A stretch of 64,000 bases of DNA, from contig NZ_CP053346.1 of NCBI RefSeq assembly GCF_013113735.1, forward strand, positions 3,238,001 to 3,302,000, given 5' to 3'. This stretch comes from Sphingomonas sp. AP4-R1. Lineage in GTDB: Bacteria > Pseudomonadota > Alphaproteobacteria > Sphingomonadales > Sphingomonadaceae. Positions 44,847 through 55,106 of this stretch are shown piece after piece (position 1 is the stretch's first letter; the number at the start of each line of letters is the position of its first letter). The notes under the pieces are model-generated. The model did not search any database, had not been told where the DNA came from, and saw only the letters and a list, made by a program, of their open reading frames with translations. The position numbers and the translations under genes are program-made.

Positions 44847-45401
44847 TCAAGCCAGCTGGTCGATCAGCATCGAGGTGGGCGAGCTGGTCGAGGCCGTGCT
44901 GGTGCCCGTCGCGCCATAGGTCGAGCTGGAGCTGACCGACTTTTCGAGCGTCTGGAGGAAAGAGATCAACTGATCGATCGCCGATTTGGTGGAATCGGTG
45001 CTGGCGGTCGCATCCGTTGCGGTCGCATCCGTTGCGGTCGTGCCGGTGCCGTCGTCGATCGGCGGAGGGCCGCCGGCGCCGTGATGGTGCCCCATCTTGC
45101 TTGCCGCCTGCGCGAAGACCGATTTCAGCTCGGTCGCCTGATCGCTGGTCAGCTTGCCGTCGCTCACTTCCTGATCGATCAGCCCCTCCACCTTGGTCTT
45201 CATTGCGGATGGGCTGGTGCCGGCGGCCGGCGGGCCGCTGGACTTCATCGCGGCATCGATGTCGTCGAGCGCGCTGGAAAGCGCGCTCTGGTCGGTCGAC
45301 TTCACCGAACCGGCCGACACGGCGGATTGCAGCGCCAGCTTCATCCGGTCGTTCGGCGACATCATCGCGGCCGTGGACATGCTTCCGGAAATGGAACTCA
45401 T
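44847..45401 (-). CDS. Ser/Thr/Ala-rich protein with EF-hand-like spacing, unknown function
   Basis: A 184-residue low-complexity protein. It begins MSSISGSMSTAAMMSPNDRMKLALQ, has a helical middle (KTKVEGLIDQEVSDGKLTSDQATELKSVFAQAA, resembling an EF-hand-type D-x-D..E loop only loosely), a HHHGAGGPPPIDDG segment, then a Thr/Asp/Ala run encoded by an in-frame 15-base tandem repeat (45004-45040), and a Ser/Thr-rich end. No signal peptide is seen, so it could be a non-classically secreted or cytosolic protein. I do not recognise the family. Confidence 0.65.
   Translation of the reverse strand: MSSISGSMSTAAMMSPNDRMKLALQSAVSAGSVKSTDQSALSSALDDIDAAMKSSGPPAAGTSPSAMKTKVEGLIDQEVSDGKLTSDQATELKSVFAQAASKMGHHHGAGGPPPIDDGTGTTATDATATDATASTDSTKSAIDQLISFLQTLEKSVSSSSTYGATGTSTASTSSPTSMLIDQLA
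45004..45040. repeat. 15-base in-frame tandem repeat
   Basis: Unit gcggtcgcatccgtt occurs twice plus seven bases of a third. Because the unit is a multiple of three it encodes the Ala/Thr/Asp run of the low-complexity protein and could vary in copy number without frameshift. Confidence 0.8.
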
Positions 45402-45462
45402 GATCCGTGCTCCTGGGCGGGATTGCCCGCCTCAGGGATGCGCCGAGATGGTTAGCGAGTGG

Positions 45463-46350
45463 TTAGCCATGTTTCGGCTCGTCGCGTTTCCGGAGGGAAA
45501 TCGGCTGATGGTCGGGCCCGATCCGCACGACGATGTCGGCTTCGTCCGGCAAGGTCGCGAGCATGTGGCGCGTCAGCCGCTCATAATGATCGACGAAACG
45601 GGAGACGTCGGCGGCGTTCATCCCGCGTCCGGTGCGCTCACGCAGCTTCTGCTCCTGCAGTTCGCGCCACTCGCGCACCTGCTCGAAGCCGGGCGGGGCG
45701 AGCATGATCAGCAGATCGAGGCGCCCGAACAGCGCCGCATAAGGTCCGGCCAATGCCGTGTTGGAGAAGGTGCGCCAATGGGCATCCGCATCTTCGTTCC
45801 GCTCCAGCGCGTTGGCCGGTTCGGCCAGAGATCGGGCATCGACAGGTGAGGCTCCGGTGAACCAGCCTTCGATCAGCACGACATCGACCGGCGCTGTGAC
45901 GACCGGCCATTCCGCGTGCGGCGCGCGATCGTCATGGCTCTTGTCGAAGCGCGGAATCGGCACCGGCGCATTTCCTGTCATCAGCGCAGAGATCGCGGCA
46001 TTGCCGAGCCCGACGTCATGCGTGCCCGGCACGCCGCGCGTTGCGAAAAGGGGATGGATCTCGACCGCCAGCCGCTGGCGCTCCGCCTTGGTCAGATACA
46101 GATCGTCCAGAGAGATGGTCGCGGCGCTCAGTCCGTGCTCCGCTCGCAGCAGAAGTTCGAGGAACAGGCAGAGCGTCGACTTGCCCGTGCCCTGTGCGCC
46201 GTTGATGCCGATCAGGACGCCGCGGCCGAGTGCCTCCCGACGCGCTGCGATGGCCCTGGCGAGCGGCCGCCACCAGAGATTGACGGTCGCGGCATAATCT
46301 TCGGGCAGCCGCTCGGCCGCGATCAGCATTTCAACGTCGTCTGTCGTCAC
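45463..46350 (-). CDS. Probable D-glycerate 3-kinase (P-loop)
   Basis: A 295-residue P-loop kinase. Walker A is GINGAQGTGKST, followed by SLDDLYLTKAERQRLAVEIHPLFATRGVPGTHDVGL, which is the pattern of plant/cyanobacterial-type glycerate kinases (uridine kinase-like fold), then IPRFDKSHDDRAP and VLIEGWFTGA. The product would be 3-phosphoglycerate from D-glycerate. A GTG at 46350 with AGCAGG upstream is chosen. It is divergent by 62 bases from a hydroxyacid dehydrogenase of the hydroxypyruvate/glyoxylate reductase type, which makes D-glycerate, supporting the assignment. Confidence 0.85.
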   Translation of the reverse strand: MTTDDVEMLIAAERLPEDYAATVNLWWRPLARAIAARREALGRGVLIGINGAQGTGKSTLCLFLELLLRAEHGLSAATISLDDLYLTKAERQRLAVEIHPLFATRGVPGTHDVGLGNAAISALMTGNAPVPIPRFDKSHDDRAPHAEWPVVTAPVDVVLIEGWFTGASPVDARSLAEPANALERNEDADAHWRTFSNTALAGPYAALFGRLDLLIMLAPPGFEQVREWRELQEQKLRERTGRGMNAADVSRFVDHYERLTRHMLATLPDEADIVVRIGPDHQPISLRKRDEPKHG

Positions 46351-46412
46351 TTGAGCCTGCTTTCCCTGTTCCCGGCTTTGCCCTTTGCGCCGGCTCACCC
46401 TAGAATGGCAGA

Positions 46413-47333
46413 ATGGCTGACGCATTCCCCATCTTGATGCTGATCGAACGCCCTTCGCAATGGCTGCTCGGCGGACTGGACGACCGCTACGACCTGCGCC
46501 ACGCGCCGGGGCCGGGCATCACCGTGGCGATCACGGGCGGCGGCGAGGGGATCGACGCGACGACGATCGACGCCTGCCCGGACCTGAAGCTGATCGCGGT
46601 GTGCGCGGTGGGCTATGACAAGGTGGATGTGGCGCATGCCCATGCGCGCGGTATCGCCGTGACCAACACGCCGGACGTGCTGACCGACGATGTCGCCGAT
46701 CTGGCGCTGGCGCTGATGCTGTCCGTGTCGCGCAAGGTGGCGCTGCACGATCATTATGTGCGCGAGGGGCGCTGGGTGCGCGAAGGCACGCCGCCGCTGA
46801 CGCGCAAGCTGACCGGCCAGAAGATCGGCATCCTCGGCTATGGTCGGATCGGCCATGCGATTGCCGAGCGGGTGAAGCCGATCGCGGGCGAGATCGCTTA
46901 TTATGCGCGCTCCGAAAAGCCGGACGCGGAATGGCGCTATATCGGCGATCCGGTCGCTCTTGCGGATTGGGCGGACATGCTGGTGGTCGCGGTCGCGGGT
47001 GGCAAGGGCACGGCGGGGCTGGTGAGCCGCGAGGTGATCGCGGCGCTCGGCCCCGAAGGCGTGCTGATCAACATCGCGCGCGGATCCGTGGTGGATGAGC
47101 CCGCGCTCGTCGATGCGCTCGTCTCCGGCCGGCTCGGCGGGGCGGGGCTCGACGTGTTCGCCGACGAACCGAACGTGCCGGAGGCGCTGCTGGGGCTGGA
47201 GAGCGTCGTTTTGCTCCCCCATCAGGGCAGCGCCACGCGCGAGACGCGCGCCGCGATGGCGCAGCTTGTGCTCGACAATGTCGAGGCGTTTGTCGCCGGC
47301 AAGCCGTTGCTCACGCCGGTTCCTGCCGCCTGA
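46413..47333 (+). CDS. D-2-hydroxyacid dehydrogenase (probable hydroxypyruvate/glyoxylate reductase)
   Basis: A 306-residue NAD(P)-dependent D-isomer-specific dehydrogenase. It has CAVGYDKVDVAHAHARGIAVTNTPDVLTDDVADLALALML, the Rossmann turn GILGYGRIGHAIAERV, catalytic Arg in INIARGSVVDEPALV, Glu in DVFADEPNVPEALL and His in LLPHQGSATRETR. The NTPDVLTDDVADLA segment is common in GhrB/GhrA-like glyoxylate and hydroxypyruvate reductases. The divergent neighbour is a glycerate kinase, so together they can turn hydroxypyruvate into 3-phosphoglycerate. Confidence 0.9.
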   Translation: MADAFPILMLIERPSQWLLGGLDDRYDLRHAPGPGITVAITGGGEGIDATTIDACPDLKLIAVCAVGYDKVDVAHAHARGIAVTNTPDVLTDDVADLALALMLSVSRKVALHDHYVREGRWVREGTPPLTRKLTGQKIGILGYGRIGHAIAERVKPIAGEIAYYARSEKPDAEWRYIGDPVALADWADMLVVAVAGGKGTAGLVSREVIAALGPEGVLINIARGSVVDEPALVDALVSGRLGGAGLDVFADEPNVPEALLGLESVVLLPHQGSATRETRAAMAQLVLDNVEAFVAGKPLLTPVPAA

Positions 47334-47361
47334 CTTGACGTTTAGATTTGGCGGGCACTTA

Positions 47362-47478
47362 TCCTCCCCCGCCAGGGGGAGGTGTCAGGCGTCAGCCTGA
47401 CGGAGGGGGAGGAAGCGAGCGGGTCGCTATCCTCCCCCTCCGTCGCCTTCGGCGCCACCTCCCCCTGGCGGGGGAGGA
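47362..47478. repeat. Nested palindromic element (MITE/REP-like), 117 bp
   Basis: Perfect 22-base outer arms (47362-47383 and 47457-47478; core cctcccccgccagggggagg) enclose perfect 15-base inner arms (47399-47413 and 47430-47444). It sits 28 bases after the hydroxyacid dehydrogenase stop. No ORF or transposase inside. It differs in sequence from the hairpin family at 1079-1256. Confidence 0.8.
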
Positions 47479-47541
47479 ATTGGCGTAGAGGCTCGACGAC
47501 GATACAGCGGCTCCCGATATTCTCGGGCGAGCGGAGCATCG

Positions 47542-48438
47542 ATGCCGGATCTGGACATGGGCCCGCTGAAGGGGCGCAGGCTCTTCGTCGGCACACCGCT
47601 TTATGACGGCAAATGCCATGCCGATTATGCGTTCGCCATCGCCCAGCTGACCGGCCTGTGCACCCGCTTCGGGATCGAGCTGCACTTCCTGTTCGTCACC
47701 AACGACGCGCTGATCACCAAGGCGCGCAACATCGCCGCCGATCGCTTCGTGCGGGGCGGGGGCGATCACCTGATCTTCATCGACGGCGATATCGGCTTCG
47801 ATCCGCGCGACGTGCTGCACCTGATGGCGCTGCAGGTGCGCGAGCCCGATTATGACGTGATCGCCGCACCCTATCCCACCAAGCAACTGGCATGGGGCAC
47901 GATCCTGAAGGCGGCCAAGACGGGCATGGCCGATGCCGATCCCGATGCCCTTGCGCGGATATCCAGCGCCGTGCTGGCCTATCCGCTGGACGGGCCCCGT
48001 TTTCCGCTGAACGAGCCCGTGGAGGTGACGCAGGCGGGCACCGGCTTCATGATGATCCGCGCCGAGACCTTCGCCCGCTATCGCGCCTTTCATCCCGCGC
48101 GCAAATTCGGCCCGCTGGACGACGAGGCCACACCCCCGATCCACGCTTATTTCGAGACCGAGATCGATACCAAGCAGGCCAATCTCGCCCGCGAGATCAA
48201 GGCCTTCGCCGCACGGAATCCGGACGCCACCGCCGCCGACATCCTCGCTTTCCTCGACAGCGACGAGGCGATGGGCAGCTATGGCGGGCGCCACATCTCC
48301 GAGGATTACGCCTTCTGCCGCCGCGTGCGCGAGGCCGGCATGGCCGTGTGGCTCTGCCCGTGGATGGAACTGAGCCACACGGGCAGCCACCGTTTCACCA
48401 GCCGGCTGGCCGATCTGGGGCAAATCGGGGCGGCATAG
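47542..48438 (+). CDS. Glycosyltransferase-like protein (GT-A fold)
   Basis: A 298-residue protein that looks like a nucleotide-sugar glycosyltransferase: LFVGTPLYDGKCHADYAFAIAQL at the N-terminus, ITKARNIAADRFVR, the acidic metal motif LIFIDGDIGFDP (near residues 78-89, DxD), VIAAPYPTKQLAWGT, TQAGTGFMMIR, and late ISEDYAFCRRVREAGMAVWLCPWMELSHTGSH, where EDYAFC resembles the ED motif of family 2 enzymes. No membrane helix is seen. Donor and acceptor cannot be predicted. It stands alone between a repeat and the CoA-transferase gene. Confidence 0.8.
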   Translation: MPDLDMGPLKGRRLFVGTPLYDGKCHADYAFAIAQLTGLCTRFGIELHFLFVTNDALITKARNIAADRFVRGGGDHLIFIDGDIGFDPRDVLHLMALQVREPDYDVIAAPYPTKQLAWGTILKAAKTGMADADPDALARISSAVLAYPLDGPRFPLNEPVEVTQAGTGFMMIRAETFARYRAFHPARKFGPLDDEATPPIHAYFETEIDTKQANLAREIKAFAARNPDATAADILAFLDSDEAMGSYGGRHISEDYAFCRRVREAGMAVWLCPWMELSHTGSHRFTSRLADLGQIGAA

Positions 48439-48628
48439 GGAAGGCCGGGCTACTCCTTCGTTTCGTCCGTCACGCCGGGTTTGTCCGGCACCTATCCTGC
48501 TGCGCGCGGCTTGGGTCGCTTTTCCCGCCACCGCTGGGTCCCGAAATAGGTTCGGAGTGACGGGTACGTGCTTGAACGAGACGCTTCCCAAGCAGGTTCA
48601 GCATGTCGGATGAGTAGCGGATCCGTTT

Positions 48629-48661
48629 CTCTCTCGCTCTCTCGCTCTCTCGCTCTCTCGC

Positions 48662-48663
<2 letters not shown>
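48629..48663. repeat. Octamer microsatellite CTCTCTCG abutting the CoA-transferase stop codon
   Basis: Four perfect copies of the 8-base unit plus three bases of a fifth. The last bases overlap the stop codon of the minus-strand CoA-transferase (TGA at 48664-48662). Copy-number change would move the downstream sequence, but not the stop itself. Confidence 0.85.
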
Positions 48664-50224
<1,561 letters not shown>

Positions 50225-50277
50225 CTAGTGATCCTCGGCCATGTCTGCCGGAGTGGCGAGCCTTCTCCGCTCGTGCA

Positions 50278-50318
50278 TAATCCCGCACAATAGGGATTAT
50301 TCGCACCTCAATTGTGCG
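50278..50318. promoter_or_regulatory. Overlapping inverted repeats between CoA-transferase and LysR genes
   Basis: Two interlocking palindromes: TAATCCC-gcacaata-GGGATTA (50278-50299) and CGCACAAT (50284-50291) facing ATTGTGCG (50311-50318). They lie 13 to 53 bases before the LysR ATG and 66 to 106 bases before the CoA-transferase ATG. This is the expected place for a LysR-type operator shared by both promoters. Confidence 0.6.
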
Positions 50319-50330
50319 ATAGGCGTGCAG

Positions 50331-51206
50331 ATGAGCGACCTCTACCTCAACCTTCAGACCTTCGCGCGCGTGGCGGAGCGGCTCAGCTTCACCGGCGTGG
50401 CGGACGAAACCCATATCAGCCACACGACCGTCGCGCGACGCATCGATCAACTGGAGGAGCATTTCGGCGCGCGGCTGATCAACCGCTCTACGCGCCGCCT
50501 TTCGCTGACGCCGGAGGGCGAACGGCTGCTGGAGCATGCGCGGCGCGTGGTGGCGGAGATTACCCATGTCGAGGCGGATCTGGCCGGCATCCGCACGGTG
50601 CGCGGCGTGGTCCGCGTCGGCGTGACGACCGCGCTGGGCCTGCATTACGCCGAGCGGCTTCATGTACTCGCCGCGCGGCACCCGGAATTGTGCGTCGAAT
50701 TCGCGGTGGCGGACTGGCAGGACAGTTTGATCGAGAGCGGCGTGGATCTCGCGTTGCTGGTGGGCGATCCCGCGCCCGAGGCGCTCGGCATGGAGAGGCT
50801 GGGGCTCGTGCACCGCAGTCTGGTCGCCTCGCCCGCTTATCTCGCGCGGCGCGGCGTGCCGGCGGCGGTGAGCGATCTGCTGGATCATGCCTGCATCACC
50901 TATGGCTACGGCACGATGCCGACCATCTGGGACATAAGCGGCGAAGGCTGGCGCGCGCGCGGCCCCTTCCGCGCGAACAGCAGCGAGGCCGTGTTGCGCG
51001 CGGCGCTCAGCGGCCTCGGCATCGCGCTGCTGCCGGATATTCAGGTGGCGGCCGGGATCGCCGCGTCGCAACTCGTGCCCGTGCTGCCCGATGCCGATAT
51101 CAGTCCGCTGCGCCTCTCGATCGGCCACCGCTTCACCGGCGCGCCGCTGCCGCAGCGCGTGCAGGCGGTGCTGGATTTCCTGATCGGGCAATTCCCGGAG
51201 GGGTGA
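50331..51206 (+). CDS. LysR-family transcriptional regulator
   Basis: A 291-residue LysR regulator. The N-terminal winged helix-turn-helix is LQTFARVAERLSFTGVADETHISHTTVARRIDQLEEHFGARLINRSTRRLSLTPEGERLLEHA, followed by a substrate-binding domain (VRGVVRVGVTTALGLHYAERLHVLAARHPELCVEFAV). The ATG at 50331 is placed so that the HTH starts near residue 8. Divergent from the CoA-transferase gene and upstream of a TonB receptor on its own strand, so it may control either. The effector is unknown. Confidence 0.93.
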   Translation: MSDLYLNLQTFARVAERLSFTGVADETHISHTTVARRIDQLEEHFGARLINRSTRRLSLTPEGERLLEHARRVVAEITHVEADLAGIRTVRGVVRVGVTTALGLHYAERLHVLAARHPELCVEFAVADWQDSLIESGVDLALLVGDPAPEALGMERLGLVHRSLVASPAYLARRGVPAAVSDLLDHACITYGYGTMPTIWDISGEGWRARGPFRANSSEAVLRAALSGLGIALLPDIQVAAGIAASQLVPVLPDADISPLRLSIGHRFTGAPLPQRVQAVLDFLIGQFPEG

Positions 51207-51387
51207 AAGCGGGGGAGGCGGGCGTCGATCGCGGGCCGAACGTTACCTGAAAGTCACGCCCGCGAAGCGGATCGCGGCACGTCACCCACGGGCCATCGAT
51301 ATGCCTCCGTAACGTCATCGTTCCGCAACGGTCGGAGTTCATCGAGCGCCCAGACGCCGCATCGGCGCGAAAAAAGGGCTCCCTCAC

Positions 51388-53769
51388 ATGATCAGATCGA
51401 CCGCGCTGGCGAGTGTCGCATTGGCTGCTTTGGTTTCGTTCGCATCGACCGCGGCGCAGGCCGAAGCCGGCGCGGCTGCGGACGCCGCGGCCCCGGATGC
51501 CCCGGCCGCAGACGCAGGTGATGCCGCCGGCCAGGGCGACGAGATCACCGTGCTCGGCTTCGGCCGCGCCCGCCAGGTGCAGGAAGTGACCAAACTCGAC
51601 ATCGAGCGGCTGGTGCCGGGCGCGAGCCCGCTCAAGGCGATCTCCAAGCTGCCGGGCGTCAATTTCCAGGCGGCCGATCCGTTCGGCAATTATGAATGGG
51701 CGGTCCGCATCTCGCTGCGCGGCTTCAACCAGAACCAGCTCGGCTTCACGCTGGACGACGTGCCGCTGGGCGACATGAGCTATGGCAACGTCAACGGCCT
51801 GCACATCAGCCGCGCGATCATTTCCGAGAATGTCGGCCGTACGGCGGTGTCGCAGGGCGCGGGCGCGCTGGATACGGCCTCGACCAGCAATCTGGGCGGC
51901 ACGATCCAGTTCTATTCGGATGCCCCCAAGGACAAGACCGACATCTCGGTCGCCGGCACTTATGGCGCGGACGATATGGCGCGCGCCTATGTCCGGCTGG
52001 ATTCGGGCGACATGACCGGCAATGGGCTGAAGGGCTATCTTAGCTACGCTTTCTATCGCACCGACAAGTGGAAGGGTGCGGGCGCCCAGCGCCAGCATCA
52101 GGCCAATGCCAAGCTGGTGCAGGATCTGGGCGATCTCGGCAGCATCTCGGCCTTCCTGAATTTCTCGGATCGCCGCGAGACCGACTATCAGGATCTCAGC
52201 CTCGACATCATTGCGCCGCGCGGCCTGCGGAACGACAATTTCACGAAGACGAGCGATTATGCGACGGCTATCGCGCTCGCCAAGGCCTATCAGAACCAGG
52301 TCTCGATCGCGGCCGGCACCGGCCGGGTGTGGGCGGGCGCGGCGACGAGCCTGCCGGCCGGCGTGACGATCGACGATCAGTATTTCGACGCGGGCGGCCT
52401 GCGTCGCGACTATCTCGGCGGCGTGACGTTCGACGCGCATCTGACGCCCGAATTCACGCTGAAGACGACCGGCTATTATCACACCAACAAGGGCCAGGGA
52501 TCGTGGATCACGCCCTATTCGCCCACGCCGGCCGGCGCGTTCAACGAGGATGGCAGCGTCATCACGGCGCCCAGCCCGCTCGGCTTCCGCACGACGGAAT
52601 ATTCGATCCATCGCGGCGGCGTGTTGAGCAGCGGCACGTGGGAACATGGGATCAACACGTTCGTGATCGGCGGCTGGTATGAGAGCAACAGCTTCCGCCA
52701 GGCGCGTCGTTTCTACGGCATGACGGACAGCGCCCAGCCCAATCGCGACACGCTTTCGTTCCAGAAGAATGCCTATCTCACGCAGTGGGACGGCAAGTAC
52801 GATACCGAGACGGCGCAGTATAATGTCAGCGACACGATCAAGCTGCTCGACGACACGCTCGTCCTGAACGGCGGCTGGAAGGGCGTCTATGTCGTCAACC
52901 GCGCGGACATGACGGTGGCGGGCGGGCTCGCCTCTGGCCGGATCAGCGCCAAGGACATGTTCCAGCCGCAGGCGGGCGTCGTGTATCACGCGACCTCCTC
53001 GACCGAGCTGTTCGCGGATTATACCGAGAATATGCGCGCCTTCGTCGGTTCGGCGACGACCGGACCCTTCTCGACGACGCAGGTGGGCTTCAACGCGATC
53101 CGCGGCCAGCTGAAGCCGGAGCGCTCCAAGACCTATGAAGGCGGCGTGCGCTTCCGCCATGGTCCGCTGCAGGCGTCGGCCGTCGGCTATTATGTCGATT
53201 TCACCAATCGCCTGCTCGCCTTCCAGAACGGCGCCGGCATCATCGGCAATCCGTCGACGCTGAACAATGTGGGCGGCGTCCACACCTATGGCGCGGAAGT
53301 CACGGCCAATTATCGCATCCTGCCGCCGCTCTCGCTGTTCGCGAGCTATTCGTACAACAATTCCAAATATGCGGACGACGTCGTCTCGGCCACCGGCGCG
53401 GTGCTCGTCGCGACCGACGGCAAGACGGCCGTGGACAGCCCCAAGCACATGCTGAAGGGCGAGGTCGTCTATGACGACGGCCAGATCATGGCGCGGGTCG
53501 GCGCGGACTATATGACCAAGCGCTACTTCACCTATCTGAACGACCAGTCGGTGCCCGATCGCGTTCTGGTGGATGCCTCGGTCGGCTACACCTTCCGCGG
53601 CACCGGCGCGCTGAACGGCGTCGGCATCAGCGTCAACGTCACGAACCTCACCGACAAGAAGTATGTCTCGACGATCGGCTCGAACGGCTTCACCGCCTCG
53701 GGCGATAACCAGACGTTGCTGGCTGGCGCACCCCGCCAGTGGTTCGTGACGCTGAAGAAGGGCTTCTGA
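51388..53769 (+). CDS. TonB-dependent outer-membrane receptor
   Basis: A 793-residue receptor with signal peptide (LASVALAALVSFASTAAQA), an Ala/Asp-rich linker (GAAADAAAPDAPAADAGDAAG, residues 28-48), DEITVLGFGRA as TonB box, a plug with ISKLPGVNFQAADPFGNYEWAVRISLRGFNQNQLGFTLDDVPLGDM and SNLGGTIQFYSD, then a barrel ending WFVTLKKGF with terminal Phe. The barrel has DVTNLTDKKYVSTIGSNGF-like late motifs. The ligand is not predictable. A separate 181-base gap precedes it, and a hairpin follows it, so it is likely its own transcript. Confidence 0.95.
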   Translation: MIRSTALASVALAALVSFASTAAQAEAGAAADAAAPDAPAADAGDAAGQGDEITVLGFGRARQVQEVTKLDIERLVPGASPLKAISKLPGVNFQAADPFGNYEWAVRISLRGFNQNQLGFTLDDVPLGDMSYGNVNGLHISRAIISENVGRTAVSQGAGALDTASTSNLGGTIQFYSDAPKDKTDISVAGTYGADDMARAYVRLDSGDMTGNGLKGYLSYAFYRTDKWKGAGAQRQHQANAKLVQDLGDLGSISAFLNFSDRRETDYQDLSLDIIAPRGLRNDNFTKTSDYATAIALAKAYQNQVSIAAGTGRVWAGAATSLPAGVTIDDQYFDAGGLRRDYLGGVTFDAHLTPEFTLKTTGYYHTNKGQGSWITPYSPTPAGAFNEDGSVITAPSPLGFRTTEYSIHRGGVLSSGTWEHGINTFVIGGWYESNSFRQARRFYGMTDSAQPNRDTLSFQKNAYLTQWDGKYDTETAQYNVSDTIKLLDDTLVLNGGWKGVYVVNRADMTVAGGLASGRISAKDMFQPQAGVVYHATSSTELFADYTENMRAFVGSATTGPFSTTQVGFNAIRGQLKPERSKTYEGGVRFRHGPLQASAVGYYVDFTNRLLAFQNGAGIIGNPSTLNNVGGVHTYGAEVTANYRILPPLSLFASYSYNNSKYADDVVSATGAVLVATDGKTAVDSPKHMLKGEVVYDDGQIMARVGADYMTKRYFTYLNDQSVPDRVLVDASVGYTFRGTGALNGVGISVNVTNLTDKKYVSTIGSNGFTASGDNQTLLAGAPRQWFVTLKKGF

Positions 53770-53790
53770 CGGTTTAGCCGGGGCAAATGT

Positions 53791-53834
53791 CCGTACCCCG
53801 TGAAGGCTGCCGTCGCGGCCTTCACAGGGTACGG
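53791..53834 (+). terminator. Long hairpin downstream of the TonB receptor
   Basis: Arms CCGTACCC and GTGAAGGC pair with GCCTTCAC and GGGTACGG, with one mismatch (c/a) between the two blocks and a ten-base loop. It begins 22 bases after the stop codon. No T-run, but the stem is strong. Confidence 0.65.
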
Positions 53835-53998
53835 CCCCCACTGGCATGCGAAGGTGGGGCGGGCCGTGCCTTGAGAGGGGAGGCGGCAGATCGCTCAAAT
53901 CCCGCCCAAAATGGCCGCGTATTAACTGTCCGATAACTATACGGCCGTCCGCATCCCCGACATTATGGTTAACGCTTGGAAAAGCGGCCATAGGGGAA

Positions 53999-54988
53999 AT
54001 GACGGTGATCAAGTGGTGTGCGCTCGGATTGGGAGCTTTGGCGGCGGGCGTGGCGACGCCGGCTGAGGCTGTACGCGATACGGCTTATTATTCGTCGCTG
54101 ACCGTGTTCGGTGACAGTCTGGTGGATGCCGGCAATCTGTATTTGTCCAACGGCGGCACGCGGCCCGATCCGGCATTGGGCTATTATCAGAACCGTTTCA
54201 CCAACGGCTATGACTATACGGATCTGCTCTCGCTCGATCTGTTCGGCACCGCGACCAAGCCGTCGCTGCAGGGCGGCAACAATTTCGCTTATGGCGGCGG
54301 GCGCATCGTCGATACGGGCGACGTCATTCCCGACATGGCGAAGCAGATCGACACGTTCGAGGCGACGGGCCGCACGGTCGATCCCAACGGGCTCTACGTC
54401 GTCAATTTCGGCGCCAATGACGTGTTCGGCGCGAAGGGCGTGTTCGGTCCGGTCGGCGCGATCGGGGACTATCCCACCGTCAGCGCCTATCTGCAGGCGG
54501 CGGCCGAGCAATATGTCGCCGGCGTGCAGCGGCTGAACGATCTCGGCGTCCGCAACATCCTGATGACCGATTTCCCGCTGTTCGGCGATCCGTACACGAT
54601 CGAGGCCAATAGCTATCTGAACGCGGCGCTCGCCAATCTGTCGCTGGATCCGGACACGACCTTCATGTTCTACAGCCTCAGCGACTTCAATCGCCGCGTG
54701 CTGACCAATCCGGCGTCCTTCGGCCTGCCGCAGATGAACACCACCGTCAGCTGCATCCAGGCCAGTGCGCAGGCCACGAACTGCGAAGGCTATTTCTCGT
54801 TCGACGGCATCCACCCGATCGCGGCGGTGCAGGCGGCGGGCTATGCCGATATCAACCGGCTGTTCGGCCTGAACGCGGCGCAGGCGGTGCCGGAGCCGAT
54901 GAGCTGGGTGATGATGGTGGCGGGCTTCGGCGCGATCGGCGCGACGATGCGCTATCGCCGTCGCCGTACGACGATCACCTACGCCTGA
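53999..54988 (+). CDS. Secreted GDSL/SGNH esterase with PEP-CTERM tail
   Basis: A 329-residue exported hydrolase. Signal peptide (VIKWCALGLGALAAGVATPAEA). SGNH/GDSL blocks in order: I TVFGDSLVDAGN (catalytic Ser), II GGNNFAYGGGRI, III VVNFGANDVFG, V FDGIHPIAA (catalytic Asp and His). It ends with a sorting tail beginning VPEPMSWVMMVAGFGAIGAT followed by RYRRRR. So it is a lipase/esterase exported by a PEP-CTERM exosortase route. ATG at 53999 has AGGGGA too close upstream; a GTG at 54005 has better spacing and may be the true start. Substrate unknown; lipid or acylated polysaccharide are likely guesses. Confidence 0.9.
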   Translation: MTVIKWCALGLGALAAGVATPAEAVRDTAYYSSLTVFGDSLVDAGNLYLSNGGTRPDPALGYYQNRFTNGYDYTDLLSLDLFGTATKPSLQGGNNFAYGGGRIVDTGDVIPDMAKQIDTFEATGRTVDPNGLYVVNFGANDVFGAKGVFGPVGAIGDYPTVSAYLQAAAEQYVAGVQRLNDLGVRNILMTDFPLFGDPYTIEANSYLNAALANLSLDPDTTFMFYSLSDFNRRVLTNPASFGLPQMNTTVSCIQASAQATNCEGYFSFDGIHPIAAVQAAGYADINRLFGLNAAQAVPEPMSWVMMVAGFGAIGATMRYRRRRTTITYA

Positions 54989-55106
54989 TCGTCCGGTTCC
55001 GGGCTCTCCGGGGCCCGGAACCCGCATCATGAAGGGCAGGGTAGGTCCTGCGGCGACGGGCCTGACCGATCGCCGCATGACCTTGGAAGAAAAGGGGAGC
55101 GGGGCG

